Notes: generated by a model not told the origin, from the letters alone. A DNA stretch of 64,000 bases from Gammaproteobacteria bacterium (GCA_016716465.1 JADJWH010000001.1:186001-250000), one strand, 5' to 3'. Positions 20,375 to 30,594 are shown, numbered from the stretch's first letter. Numbers and translations are program-made.

Positions 20375-20662
20375 AAGGGACAAGACTGAGTCATCCCGGA
20401 TGCCGCTACGCTTTATCCGGGCGACATGCCAAGGCGGTGAGAATACGGGGACGGATTAGAAATCCGCCCCCGATCCCTACATGCTACGAGGATTACCTGA
20501 GCAGCCCGGGCATGGTGTGAAAGGGGCAGGTACAAAAGGGGACAGATTTTACAATCTGTCCCCGGTTTCAAGTCACGGCTTGCGCTGAGTGCTGGCGCCG
20601 CCCACCGTCTTTGAGTCTGACGCAACGGGGACAGACTTAAGTCTGTCCCCTCTTGGGAGCGC
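20375..20662. repeat. Repeat-filled interval between ybiT and rhlE
   Basis: This convergent gap contains a short family C form (about 20392-20425: CCCGGATGCCGC ... TTTATCCGGG), a decayed family A copy (20447-20471), family A with a loose centre (20538-20563), and a perfect family A copy (20627-20650, half GGGGACAGACTT), which ends 12 bp from the rhlE stop. It also holds a duplicate of the ybiT 3' end. No other gene is visible. Confidence 0.85.
20484..20526 (+). pseudogene. Duplicate of the ybiT 3' end
   Basis: These 43 bases match ybiT bases 20338-20380 at about 38 positions. They would encode YEDYLSSPGMV-stop against the true YEDYLRSQGVV-stop, and the match continues through the TGAAAGGG after the stop. 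No upstream coding sequence accompanies it. Either a repeat-associated local duplication or the remnant of a lost paralogue would explain it. Confidence 0.8.
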
Positions 20663-22018
<1,356 letters not shown>

Positions 22019-22125
22019 GGATTCTCCTGCTGGAATGGCCCCCGGACGCACGGGTCCGGATCGGGTCGGGTGCGATTTGCGGCGGGTGGTGGGGTTCGCA
22101 ATCGGCGTTACTGGAGGCGCGAACC

Positions 22126-22154
22126 TTGCCGCGCGGCACGGACGCCATTATACG
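22126..22154 (+). promoter_or_regulatory. Candidate promoter for the NYN-LOTUS gene
   Basis: TTGCCG (22126-22131) and TATACG (22149-22154) are spaced by 17 bp in the divergent rhlE/NYN interval. The predicted leader would be about 150 nt. The -10 is weak, so this is tentative. Confidence 0.4.
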
Positions 22155-22309
22155 GAATTTTGGCGCCGGGCGCGGATTTTTTTCCATTCGCAGCGGACGC
22201 GGGGACGCCGCGACGGGGAAATCGGGGCCGCGGCGGGGTGTCGGGCGCTGCCTGTCGGGGTATCATGGACGGGTTTTTTCAGGCCATGCAGGGCCGCAAC
22301 GGGAGGGGT

Positions 22310-23119
22310 ATGAACGGGAAGACCAAGACGGAGAACATGGCGCTGTTCTGCGATTTCGAGAACGTCGCGCTCGGCGTGCAGGACGCCCGCTACGCCGCCT
22401 TCGACATCCAGAAGGTGCTGGAGCGCCTGCTGCTGAAGGGCAGCATCGTGGTGAAGAAGGCGTACTGCGACTGGGAACGCTACAAGGAATTCAAGAAGTC
22501 GATGCACGAGGCGGCCTTCGAGTTGATCGAGATCCCGCATGTGCGGCAGTCCGGCAAGAACTCCGCCGACATCCGCATGGTGGTGGACGCGCTCGACCTC
22601 TGCTACACCAAGGAACACGTCGATACCTTCGTGATCATCAGCGGCGACTCCGATTTCTCACCGCTGGTGAGCAAGTTGCGCGAGAACAACAAGGTGGTGA
22701 TCGGCGTCGGTGTGAAGAAGTCCACCTCCGACCTGCTGATCTCCAACTGCGACGAGTTCATCTTCTACGACGACCTGGTGCGCGGGGCCGAGAAGCAGGC
22801 CAGGGCGCGCCGCCGCAGCGCGCAGCCCAAGGCGAAGAAGACCGAGGAAGGCGTGCAGGAAGACAAGAAGCAGGCGGCGCTGGACCTGGTGCTGGAGACC
22901 GTCGCCGACCTGTTCGCGGAGCGCGGCGAGGAGGACAAGGTGTGGGGCTCGATGGTCAAGCAGGCGCTGAAGCGGCGCAAGCCCGGCTTCAATGAGACCT
23001 ATCACGGCTTCGGCACCTTCGGCAAGCTGCTGGAGGAGGCGCAGGCGCGCAAGCTGCTCGAGCTCGAGCACGACGAGAAGTCGGGCGGCTATATCATCCG
23101 CAGCTACGCGCACGACTGA
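22310..23119 (+). CDS. NYN-domain (LabA/DUF88) protein with C-terminal OST-HTH/LOTUS domain
   Basis: This 269-residue protein has an N-terminal NYN nuclease-like domain of the PIN fold. Acidic residues sit in ALFCDFENVALG, KNSADIRMVVDALD and TFVIISGDSDFSPLV, forming the expected metal site. A charged Lys/Arg linker (about 160-180) leads to a C-terminal winged-helix OST-HTH (LOTUS) domain ending GFGTFGKLLEEAQ and GGYIIRSY. The combination suggests RNA binding and cleavage. The ATG at 22310 has GGGAGGGG just upstream; a longer start at 22265 is possible. It is divergent from rhlE. Confidence 0.88.
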   Translation: MNGKTKTENMALFCDFENVALGVQDARYAAFDIQKVLERLLLKGSIVVKKAYCDWERYKEFKKSMHEAAFELIEIPHVRQSGKNSADIRMVVDALDLCYTKEHVDTFVIISGDSDFSPLVSKLRENNKVVIGVGVKKSTSDLLISNCDEFIFYDDLVRGAEKQARARRRSAQPKAKKTEEGVQEDKKQAALDLVLETVADLFAERGEEDKVWGSMVKQALKRRKPGFNETYHGFGTFGKLLEEAQARKLLELEHDEKSGGYIIRSYAHD

Positions 23120-23127
23120 ATTTGAAT

Positions 23128-23197
23128 GGGGACGGACTTAAGTCCGTCCCCGTATCATTTCATTGGGGGAATGGGGACAGATTTCAAATCTGTCCCC
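23128..23197. repeat. Two family A palindromes after the NYN gene
   Basis: 23128-23151 is perfect with half GGGGACGGACTT. 23173-23197 has arms GGGGACAGATTT around a C. Side by side they show both compensated positions of the family (A/G in the arm and C/T near the centre). They lie between convergent genes. Confidence 0.9.
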
Positions 23198-23243
23198 AAG
23201 CCATCGAGAGCCTGTCCCCGGGCAGCTCCGGGTAAGTCCAGGT

Positions 23244-23852
23244 TTAGTTGATCAGCCCTTCCGCCTTCATGGTCTCGCGCACGGACGGACGCGCGGCGAT
23301 GCGGGTCATGTAGTCCTTGAGCGCCGGCCACTGGGCCAGGTCGACACCGTGCAGATTGCACCAGTTGAGCAACGTGAACAGGTAGATGTCCGCCACGGTG
23401 AAGCGGTCGTCCATCAGGTACTGGCGGCCATTGATATGGCCGGCGAGGAATTCCAGCCGGCGCATCAGCAGGCGCAGATTGTAATCCTTGATTTCCTGCG
23501 GGGCCTTCGGGTTGAAGAACGGGCTGAAGGGCTTGTGCACCTCGGTGGCGAGGAAGTTAAGCCATTCCATCAGGCGGTAGCGTTCCAGGGTGCCGGCCTT
23601 CGGCGCCAGGCCGGACGCCGGCATGTGGTCGGCGATGTACTGGAGCATGACGCTGCACTCGGTGAGGATCGAGCCGTCATCGAGACGCAGCGCGGGCACG
23701 TAACCCTTGGGGTTGATGCGCAGGAAGTCCTCGCCGGAGGCGGTCTGGTGCCGGGCGAGATCCACCTTCTCCTGGTCGAAGACATAGCCCGCCTCGCGCA
23801 GGGCGATGTGCGGGGCCATCGAGCAGGCGCCCGGTTTGAAATACAGCTTCAT
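23244..23852 (-). CDS. gstA: Beta-class glutathione S-transferase
   Basis: This 202-residue cytosolic enzyme conjugates glutathione to electrophiles. It has the N-terminal thioredoxin-like domain with catalytic Cys10 in KPGACSMAPHIAL, the cis-proline block NPKGYVPAL, and glutathione contacts in ILTECSVMLQYIAD. The helical domain has FLATEVHKPFSPFF, whose histidine is typical of beta-class enzymes, and DRFTVADIYLFTLLNW. Length and motifs match E. coli GstA closely. It is a single gene facing the repeat pair. Confidence 0.93.
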   Translation of the reverse strand: MKLYFKPGACSMAPHIALREAGYVFDQEKVDLARHQTASGEDFLRINPKGYVPALRLDDGSILTECSVMLQYIADHMPASGLAPKAGTLERYRLMEWLNFLATEVHKPFSPFFNPKAPQEIKDYNLRLLMRRLEFLAGHINGRQYLMDDRFTVADIYLFTLLNWCNLHGVDLAQWPALKDYMTRIAARPSVRETMKAEGLIN

Positions 23853-24012
23853 GACAATGCTCCTTGGTGCCGTGGGTCGTGGTGCGCATGCTTCCGGGGC
23901 GTCTCCGGAGGGTGCTATTCTGGCCAAGCGCGACAGCGGGGTCAATCGGAGCGGCGGCGGAGTTCCCGTTACCCGCGCGGTGTGGCGTTACGAAGTGCGA
24001 GGGAGGAACGGG

Positions 24013-24390
24013 ATGGAATCATCGGCCTATGCGGCCCTGGGCGGTGAAGACGGCGTGCGCCGTCTGGTCGACCGCTTCTACGAATTGATGGACCAGCTGC
24101 CGCAGGCGCGCGCGATACGCGCCCTGCATCCGGGGGACCTGCAATCCTCGCGCGACAAGCTGTTCAAGTTTCTTTCCGGCTGGCTGGGAGGGCCGCCGCT
24201 GTACATCGAGCAATACGGCCATCCGCGTCTGCGCGCGCGCCATCTGCCGTTCCCGATCGGGGAAGAGGAGCGTGACGCCTGGCTGCTGTGCATGGCGCAG
24301 GCCCTGGCCGAGGCGGGGATCGATGCCACCCTCAGCGATCACCTGTTCCGTGCCCTGAGCCAGCTCGCCGATCACATGCGCAATCAGTAG
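24013..24390 (+). CDS. Group II truncated hemoglobin
   Basis: This 125-residue 2-on-2 globin has the group II pattern: YAALGGEDGVRRLVDRFYELM, then FLSGWLGGPPLYIEQYGHP, the proximal histidine in RARHLPFPIG, and the group-specific tryptophan in ERDAWLLCM. Group II proteins bind oxygen tightly and are linked to oxidative or nitrosative stress. The start at 24013 follows GGGAGGAACGGG; the open frame extends about 200 bases upstream without globin similarity. It stands alone between a divergent GST gene and the solute-binding protein operon. Confidence 0.92.
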   Translation: MESSAYAALGGEDGVRRLVDRFYELMDQLPQARAIRALHPGDLQSSRDKLFKFLSGWLGGPPLYIEQYGHPRLRARHLPFPIGEEERDAWLLCMAQALAEAGIDATLSDHLFRALSQLADHMRNQ

Positions 24391-24547
24391 CCGCGCGGTC
24401 ACGCGCCGGGCGCCTCCGGTCCGCGGGGGGTGTTCCATGGTGGTGCATCCCCCGTGCCGGGAGCGTCCAGGCGGGGTGCGCGGTTCGCCATCCGTCCCGC
24501 CACAGTTTTTTTCCCAACCTTCCGATACAGAAACACGATTCGTCGGA

Positions 24548-25567
24548 ATGCGCGCTTCTTCTGTGGACCCGATCTTCCAGCACACTCCCTCTCCCCGGCC
24601 CCGCCGCCCCGGCCTGCTTGCCGTCTGGGCGCTGATCGCGCTCGCCTTGGCCGGGGGTTGTGCGCGGAACGATCCGGCCGCCACCCTGCGGCTCGGGATG
24701 AACGTCTGGCCCGGCTATGAACCGCTGTTCCTGGCGCGCAAGCTGGGCTACTGGCCGGATGAGCGGATACGCCTGGTCGAATACCCGTCCGCGACCGAGG
24801 TGCTGCGCGCGTTCCGGAACCGCTCGATCGAGGCCGCCTCGCTCACCCTCGACGAGGTCATGCGGCTGCGCGAGGATGGCATACCGGTGCAGGTCGTGCT
24901 GGTGCACGACATCTCCGACGGCGCGGACGTCGTGCTCGCCCGGCCCGGCATCCGCGACATGGCCGGACTCCGGGGGCATCGTGTCGGCGTCGAAAGCAGC
25001 GCGCTCGGCGCCTTCATGCTGACGCGCGCGCTGGAACTGGGCGGCCTTCGTCTCGACGATATCGAGGTCCGCTCGGTCGACGTCAACAGTCACGAAAAGG
25101 CCTATCTGGGCGGGGACGTCGATGCGGTCGTCACCTTTGAGCCGGTGCGCACGCGGTTGCTCAACGCCGGCGCGCACGAGATCTTCACCAGCCGGGAACT
25201 GCCCGATGAGATTGTCGACGTGCTGGTCGTGCACGAGGATTTCATCAAGCGTCATCCCGCGCAGGTTCAGCTGCTGATCGACGGCTGGTTCCGCGCGCTG
25301 GGGATGCTGGATCAGGACCGGAACGGCGCGGCGCATGTCTTCGCGGAGCGCTTGAAGACGACGCCGGAGGAAGTGCTGGCATCGTTGCAGGGCCTGCGTC
25401 TTCCGTCGCGAGCACAGAACGTCGCCCTGCTGGACGGGGATGCGGCGACACTCCAGGGGACGGCGCAGCATCTGGGGCGGGTGATGACCGCCGCCGGGCT
25501 GTTGCGTGCGCCGCCGGAGACGCGTGGGCTGTTCAACGCCGGTTTCGTGCGGGGCGAGGTCCGATGA
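24548..25567 (+). CDS. NMT1/SsuA-like solute-binding lipoprotein paired with a diguanylate cyclase
   Basis: This 339-residue protein has a long N-terminus ending in a lipobox (LALAGGC, Cys38), so it is a membrane-anchored periplasmic protein. The mature part is a type II binding protein of the NMT1/THI5/SsuA class: RLGMNVWPGYEPLFLARKLGYW, the FRNRSIEAASLTLDEVMRL block, and VGVESSALGAFML. No ABC permease or ATPase follows. Instead the stop overlaps the start of a membrane-bound diguanylate cyclase (ATGA), so it probably presents a ligand to that sensor rather than to a transporter. The start at 24548 is chosen from the signal sequence. Confidence 0.88.
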   Translation: MRASSVDPIFQHTPSPRPRRPGLLAVWALIALALAGGCARNDPAATLRLGMNVWPGYEPLFLARKLGYWPDERIRLVEYPSATEVLRAFRNRSIEAASLTLDEVMRLREDGIPVQVVLVHDISDGADVVLARPGIRDMAGLRGHRVGVESSALGAFMLTRALELGGLRLDDIEVRSVDVNSHEKAYLGGDVDAVVTFEPVRTRLLNAGAHEIFTSRELPDEIVDVLVVHEDFIKRHPAQVQLLIDGWFRALGMLDQDRNGAAHVFAERLKTTPEEVLASLQGLRLPSRAQNVALLDGDAATLQGTAQHLGRVMTAAGLLRAPPETRGLFNAGFVRGEVR

Positions 25568-27312
25568 AGCGCTTGTTGAACATCCGCCTGCTGGTTCCGC
25601 TGCTGACGGTGGTCTTCATCAGCCTCTCTCTCGGGTTGGCCTATCTGACCAGCCGGACGCTCGCCCATGATCGCATCGTGGAGTCCGGCCTGGACAAGGT
25701 GCGCGACCGTATGACCCTGGTGCAGGGTGTCGCCGAGCAGTATCTCGTGCCCGGCTTGTACGAGGAACTCGCGACGTTCCTCGCCAATTTCAGCTCGGAG
25801 CAGGACCTCAAGGCGCTGCTGGTAACCGACGCCGACGGCATCGTCGTCGCCTCCAACCGCGTCAGCGATATCGGCCGCCACTGGATGCAGAGCGACCTGC
25901 GGCTCGACCCGCAGCGGGCGGGCAGCGCGGCCATGCGCGAGGCGGCGCAGGTGGAGTATCAGGCCGGGAGCGAGGTCATCGACGGTTACAACCGGGTGTG
26001 CGGCCCGGGGGTGGCGCACACGCTGCATGTCGATCGCTGCGGGTTCGTGTTCTACCGTCTCAATCTGCGCCACCACCTGGACCAGTCCAATCGCCAGTTG
26101 CTGGGCCAGAGCATCCTGATCGGTTTGCAGGCGCTGGTCGGGGGCGGTGTCCTGGTGCTGGTGCTGACCCTGCTGGTGACGCAGCCGGCCTTGCGCATCG
26201 GCGCCGCGGTGGCGGCCTTTTCCCGCGGCGACCGCGGCGTGCGCCTGCCGGTGCGGGGCTACGGCGAGATGGTGCAGCTCAAACGCCAGATCAACCGGAT
26301 GTTCGACCGCATCACGCGCGGCGAACGCACGATACTGGAAAAGGAACAGCGCCTCCGTTCCGTGTTCGAGAGCGTGAGCGACGCGATCCTGGCCACCGAC
26401 GCCGACGGCGCCATCGAAACGGTGAACCCCGCCACCGGCCGCCTGTTCGGCTATGGGCCCGCGGAGATGATCGGGCGGCATGTCTCGCTGCTGGTGCCGG
26501 CGCCGGAGGATGGCCAGGATTATTTCGTCTCCGGCAGCGGCGGGTTCGACGGCTCCAGCCAGGAAGTGATCGCGCGGCACAAGGACGGGATGCCGTTTCC
26601 GGTCCGGCTCTCGATCAGCGAGTTCAGCGCCGGCGGTGCGCGCTGCCTGACCGTCATGATCCAGGATATCTCGGAGCGCAAACAGCTCGAGGCCGCCCTG
26701 CGGCGGACCAACGAGGAACTGCGGGCCGCGAATGAAATGCTCAATGAGAGCGCGCTCACCGACCCCCTGACCGGCCTGTTCAACCGCCGCTATCTGGATC
26801 GCATCCTCGACGAGGAGATGCGGCGCGCCTGCCGCAGCCGGCAGCCGCTGTCGGTGCTGGTGTGCGATGTGGACCACTTCAAGCTCTATAACGACCACTT
26901 CGGTCACAGCCAGGGTGACGACTGCCTGCGCGACGTCGCGCGGGAACTCCAGGATTGCTTCCAGCGCGGCGGCGACCGGGTGGCGCGCTACGGCGGAGAG
27001 GAGTTCGTCGTGGTGATGGCCGGCGTCGATGCGGCCGAGGCCGCGACCCTGGCCGAGACGATGCGGCGCCAGTTGTGGGAGAAGTCCCTGCCGCATCCCC
27101 TTTCGCCGACCACGGGACGGGTGACCCTCAGCATCGGCGTGGTGACCTATCGCGCGGTCGACGAGGAGTTCTTCTGCCCGACCGCGGTCACCCTGTTCGA
27201 GTGCGCCGATCAGGCGCTCTACCAGGCCAAGCGCAGCGGCCGCAACCGCGTCATCATCGCCCCGGGCGAACTGCTTACCGAGTGGACCCTGCGCCGCCGC
27301 GTGTCTTCCTGA
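25564..27312 (+). CDS. Membrane diguanylate cyclase: periplasmic sensor, HAMP, PAS, GGDEF
   Basis: This 582-residue enzyme makes cyclic di-GMP from two GTP. Membrane helix 1 is about 9-29, the periplasmic domain about 30-180 with two cysteines (146, 159), and helix 2 about 183-206. A HAMP linker (about 207-255), a PAS domain (about 264-375: ESVSDAILATDADGAIETVN), a short coiled coil, and GGDEF (from 398) follow. The catalytic loop is GGEEF (477-481) and the inhibitory RxxD is RGGD (468-471), so it should be active and product-inhibited. No EAL domain is present. It overlaps the upstream binding protein by 4 bp. Confidence 0.94.
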   Translation: MKRLLNIRLLVPLLTVVFISLSLGLAYLTSRTLAHDRIVESGLDKVRDRMTLVQGVAEQYLVPGLYEELATFLANFSSEQDLKALLVTDADGIVVASNRVSDIGRHWMQSDLRLDPQRAGSAAMREAAQVEYQAGSEVIDGYNRVCGPGVAHTLHVDRCGFVFYRLNLRHHLDQSNRQLLGQSILIGLQALVGGGVLVLVLTLLVTQPALRIGAAVAAFSRGDRGVRLPVRGYGEMVQLKRQINRMFDRITRGERTILEKEQRLRSVFESVSDAILATDADGAIETVNPATGRLFGYGPAEMIGRHVSLLVPAPEDGQDYFVSGSGGFDGSSQEVIARHKDGMPFPVRLSISEFSAGGARCLTVMIQDISERKQLEAALRRTNEELRAANEMLNESALTDPLTGLFNRRYLDRILDEEMRRACRSRQPLSVLVCDVDHFKLYNDHFGHSQGDDCLRDVARELQDCFQRGGDRVARYGGEEFVVVMAGVDAAEAATLAETMRRQLWEKSLPHPLSPTTGRVTLSIGVVTYRAVDEEFFCPTAVTLFECADQALYQAKRSGRNRVIIAPGELLTEWTLRRRVSS

Positions 27313-29542
27313 CGGCGCGTTCCCAGGCGGTTTCGCCGGCGCCGGGACCGGCGGGCGGCCCGTCCGGCGCGCTGATCTTCCAGCAGTGATGGATCCTGGG
27401 GTCGCGCGCGAAATCCTTGGGTAAGGTGGCGCGCGAGAGGTCCTCCGCCTGCAGGCCGAGCGCGGCCAGCCCGTCCCGGTCCAGCTTGAACCGGCGCAGG
27501 TTGGTGGAGAAGACCAGCAGCCCGCCGGGATTCAGCAGATCGACGGCGCTGCGGATCAGCGCGACATGATCGCGCTGCACGTCCAGCGTTCCTTCCATGC
27601 GCTTGGAGGTGGAGAAGCTCGGCGGATCGAGGAAGATCAGATCGAAGCGCCGTTTCCCCGCCGTCCGCGTCAGCCACTCCAGGCAGTCCGCCTGGATGAA
27701 TTCATGCGCGGCGCCGGTGAAGCCGTTCAGCATCATGTTCCGGCGCGCCCAGTCCAGATAGGTGTTCGACATGTCCACCGTCACGGTCGAGGCGGCGCCG
27801 CCGGCCGCGGCATAGACGCTGGCGGCGCCGGTGTAGGCGAACAGGTTGAGGAAGGCGCGGCCGGGCGCGAGCTGCCGCAGCAGCGTGCGCGTGGGGCGAT
27901 GGTCGAGGAACAGCCCGGTGTCCAGGTAATCCTCGAAGTTGACCAGGAAGCGCAGGCCGCCTTCGCGGATCTCGTGGAAGGCGCGCTTCTCCGCCAGCTT
28001 CTCGTATTGCGCCGCACCCTTTTGCCGCTGCCGTACCTTGAAGTACAGCTGTTCCCGCGGGATCTCCAGCACCTCCAGGATCACGCCGAGCGCCTCGCGC
28101 AGGCGCAACCGCGCCCGGCGCTCGTCCACCGTGGCCGGTGCGCGGTATTCCTGGGCGTGGACCCAGAGCTTCTCGCCCTGATAGACGTCGACCGCAAGCG
28201 CGTACTCCGGCAGGTCCGCGTCGTACAGGCGATAGGCGTGGATGTCCTCGCGCCTGAGCCAGGAACGCAGATGGCGCAGGTTCTTGAGCAGGCGGTTGGC
28301 GAACATCTGCGCCCCCTCGCCGCGCTCGGCCGCCGGCAGCGGACGCGGTCCTGATTCCGGCCCGGCGTTCTCGGCGTGGAACCATTCGGGCGTGAGTTCG
28401 TAATGCATCAGGCGGCATTCGATCGCGCCGTTGTAGAGCGTGTGCATGCGTCGCACGCGCAGGCCGAAGCCGCGGCACAGTTCGGGATCGGCGGTGAGCA
28501 CGGCGGCGCGCCAGCCTTGGAAGCGCTCCTTCATGACGCGACCGAGCAGGGCATACAGGGCGGGCAGCGCTTCGGCGTCGCCGATGCGCTGGCCGTAGGG
28601 CGGATTGGTCGCCAGCAGACCGTTCGCGCCCGTGGCGGGGGGTGTGCAGTCCGCCAGCGCGTGTTTCCCGATGTGGACGTGTCCGTCGAGGCCGGCCCGT
28701 TCGACGTTGGCGTGGGCATCGCGCACCGCGCGTACATCGAGATCGCTGCCGTGAATCGGTGGCAGCTGCGGGAGGCCGCGCGCTCGGCGCCCGGCCGCCT
28801 CGTCCAGCAACTCGCGCCAGATCCCGGCGTCATGCTGCCGCCAGGCCTGGAAACCCCAGTAGTCGCGCCGCGACCCGGGTGCGATGTCCGCCGCGATCAG
28901 GGCGGCCTCGATCACCAGCGTGCCGGAGCCGCACAGCGGATCCACGAAGGCGCCGCCCGCGCGCGCGATGTCGCCCCAGCCCGCGCGCAACAGGATCGCG
29001 GCGGCCAGGTTCTCCTTCAGCGGCGCCGCCGCCCCGGCCGTGCGGTATCCGCGCCGGTGCAGCGATTCCCCGCTGAGATCCAGGCTCACCACCGCCTCGT
29101 CGCGCCGCAGGTAGACGTTGATCTGCAGATCCGGGCGCTCGGTCCGCACCGACGGGCGCTCGCCGGTGCGCGCCCGGAACTGGTCGGCGATGGCGTCCTT
29201 CACCTTCAGCGCGGCGTAATGGCTGTGGCTGATGGCCGCCTGGGCGGTCATGATGTCGATTGCGAAGGTTTGGCCGAGGTCGAAGTGCTCGTGCCAGGGA
29301 ATGCCCTGCACGCCCTCGTACAGGGCCTCGGGCGTCGGTGCCGGGAAGCGCGCCAGCGGCAGCAGGATGCGGTTGGCCAGGCGCGACCACAGGCAGGCGC
29401 GGTAGGCGTCGGCGAGGGTGCCGCTGAAACTCGCCCCGCCGCGACCTTCGACGGCCGAGCCGATCCCGAGCCCGCGCAGTTCCTCGGCCAGCAAGGCCTC
29501 GAGGTTTTTCGGTGCGGAGGCGAAAAATTGCGGATCGTTCAC
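27275..29542 (-). CDS. rlmL: Bifunctional 23S rRNA methyltransferase RlmKL
   Basis: This 755-residue enzyme methylates 23S rRNA G2445 (N2, RlmL half) and G2069 (N7, RlmK half). A THUMP domain lies at about 45-155. The N2 methyltransferase has NPPYGQRIGD near residue 310. The C-terminal RlmK Rossmann domain has FLNLFAYTGAASVYAA and DLIFLDPPSFSTSKRM. The fused form is gammaproteobacterial. Homology starts at GTG 29542 (VNDPQFFASAPKNLEALL); an ATG 39 bases upstream is an alternative. The 3' end overlaps the diguanylate cyclase stop by 38 bp, convergent. Confidence 0.94.
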   Translation of the reverse strand: MNDPQFFASAPKNLEALLAEELRGLGIGSAVEGRGGASFSGTLADAYRACLWSRLANRILLPLARFPAPTPEALYEGVQGIPWHEHFDLGQTFAIDIMTAQAAISHSHYAALKVKDAIADQFRARTGERPSVRTERPDLQINVYLRRDEAVVSLDLSGESLHRRGYRTAGAAAPLKENLAAAILLRAGWGDIARAGGAFVDPLCGSGTLVIEAALIAADIAPGSRRDYWGFQAWRQHDAGIWRELLDEAAGRRARGLPQLPPIHGSDLDVRAVRDAHANVERAGLDGHVHIGKHALADCTPPATGANGLLATNPPYGQRIGDAEALPALYALLGRVMKERFQGWRAAVLTADPELCRGFGLRVRRMHTLYNGAIECRLMHYELTPEWFHAENAGPESGPRPLPAAERGEGAQMFANRLLKNLRHLRSWLRREDIHAYRLYDADLPEYALAVDVYQGEKLWVHAQEYRAPATVDERRARLRLREALGVILEVLEIPREQLYFKVRQRQKGAAQYEKLAEKRAFHEIREGGLRFLVNFEDYLDTGLFLDHRPTRTLLRQLAPGRAFLNLFAYTGAASVYAAAGGAASTVTVDMSNTYLDWARRNMMLNGFTGAAHEFIQADCLEWLTRTAGKRRFDLIFLDPPSFSTSKRMEGTLDVQRDHVALIRSAVDLLNPGGLLVFSTNLRRFKLDRDGLAALGLQAEDLSRATLPKDFARDPRIHHCWKISAPDGPPAGPGAGETAWERAVRKTRGGAGSTR

Positions 29543-29900
29543 GGGCGCGGACCGGGGAGAAGTCGGGGACACATGGTACATCAAGGTTCCGCGCGATTGT
29601 AATTGGTCACAGTCGGCCGGGGCGGGGCATTGGGGCGTGGCGGGACCTGGGCTATAGTCCGGGAGAACGGGGGGGTAGGCGGGAGGTATGATCGATCAGG
29701 GCGGTGCGCCCCCGATTGGCAAACCGAGTTCTGCGACAGCCTGAAGGCCTTGTGCTGACCGCAGACTGCGGCAACTCGCGTGCCGGGACGGCGGCGGGAA
29801 GGTATATTAGTCACGGGCAGCGAGGGTGGCGCTTTTCTATTCCATCCTTGGTGCATCGCAGTTCCGGTAATTTGAATATTCTGGCAAGGAGGAAACAGTC
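29543..29900. other. Intergenic region upstream of rlmL and the DUF2892 gene
   Basis: This 358-bp divergent interval holds the leaders of both flanking genes. A good ribosome site (AAGGAGG, 29886-29892) serves the DUF2892 gene. AT content rises from about 29805 (GTATATTAGTCAC and TAATTTGAATATT), where a promoter is likely, but no clear -35/-10 pair at normal spacing was found. No ORF with convincing coding character is present. Confidence 0.5.
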
Positions 29901-30092
29901 ATGACCAAGAACGTGGGTGGAATCGACCGGGCCGTGCGCCTGATCGCCGGTCTCGCTATTGCAGGTGCCGGTCTGGTGTACCAGAGCTGGTGGGGAGCGA
30001 TTGGAGCGGTGCTGATCGCCACCGCGATCTTGGGCTGGTGTCCTCCCTATTCGATGCTCGGGATCAACACCTGCAAGAAACCGAGCGCCTGA
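29901..30092 (+). CDS. DUF2892 small membrane protein
   Basis: This 63-residue protein has two membrane helices (IDRAVRLIAGLAIAGAGLVY and SWWGAIGAVLIATAILGWC) and the family ending CPPYSMLGINTC. DUF2892 proteins occur alone or fused to rhodanese domains (YgaP), sometimes near sulfur metabolism genes. The two cysteines in the C-terminal motif are conserved in the family. The function is unknown. Confidence 0.9.
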   Translation: MTKNVGGIDRAVRLIAGLAIAGAGLVYQSWWGAIGAVLIATAILGWCPPYSMLGINTCKKPSA

Positions 30093-30313
30093 TCCGCCGC
30101 GCCGTTCCCGATCCCCGGCCCGCGGAGCACATCCCCGGGCCGGGAACCGGTGATCAGCGCGCGCGGCGCCGCGCCCAGAGACGCCGGCACCGCCGCGGAC
30201 TCTTCCTCGTTCAGCTCCGTCATCCCGAATTGCCGCAGCCGTTTCTGCAGGATCGCCACCCACTGCGTCGGTACCAGCGCGGCGGGTGTCGGCAGTGCTG
30301 TCTTTCCATACAA
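30047..30313 (-). CDS. Hypothetical small ORF, weak support
   Basis: This 88-residue frame has strongly GC-biased third positions over most of its length, which its partner strand does not explain because no plus-strand gene covers it beyond 30092. It starts with TTG or at an internal ATG (30223; MTELNEEESAAVPASLG). No family is recognised. Its last 46 bases overlap the DUF2892 gene 3' end. An AT-rich stretch at about 30340-30365 could be its promoter. It may be a gene remnant. The rest of the 30093-30594 gap shows only the promoter listed next and a GC-rich hairpin near 30113-30155. Confidence 0.25.
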   Translation of the reverse strand: MYGKTALPTPAALVPTQWVAILQKRLRQFGMTELNEEESAAVPASLGAAPRALITGSRPGDVLRGPGIGNGAADQALGFLQVLIPSIE

Positions 30314-30487
30314 GTCCCGCAGGCAGGCAGCCGTTTATGTCGAGGATAAATTCATATAAAACATGGCAATGCGACAAATTGTTGCGGTAGGCTGCGGGCG
30401 TGGCGGCGAGTCGCCCGCGCACCCGAGGAGTGTATGGGAGGACGCTGCGGAAGGGTGATGTTCCGTGGCGCGGGCCGATGCCCCCGA

Positions 30488-30515
30488 TTGAAGCGCGTTT
30501 GCGCCTGCGTATAAT
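30488..30515 (+). promoter_or_regulatory. Sigma70 promoter of the coiled-coil lipoprotein gene
   Basis: TTGAAG (30488-30493) and a perfect TATAAT (30510-30515) are spaced by 16 bp, upstream of a leader of about 73 nt. This is the clearest consensus promoter in the window. Confidence 0.65.
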
Positions 30516-30594
30516 AGGCGCGCGCTGTCCAGGTACATTTGGGCAGTGGTTCTTATCTCGGGTATTTCCCAGCATTTCCAATCAAGGAGTACAT

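Noticed and set aside
24391..24547. Terminator-like hairpin (GGGGGTG ... TGCATCCCCC) after the group II globin
   Set aside because: The stem is short and imperfect and no T-run follows on either strand.
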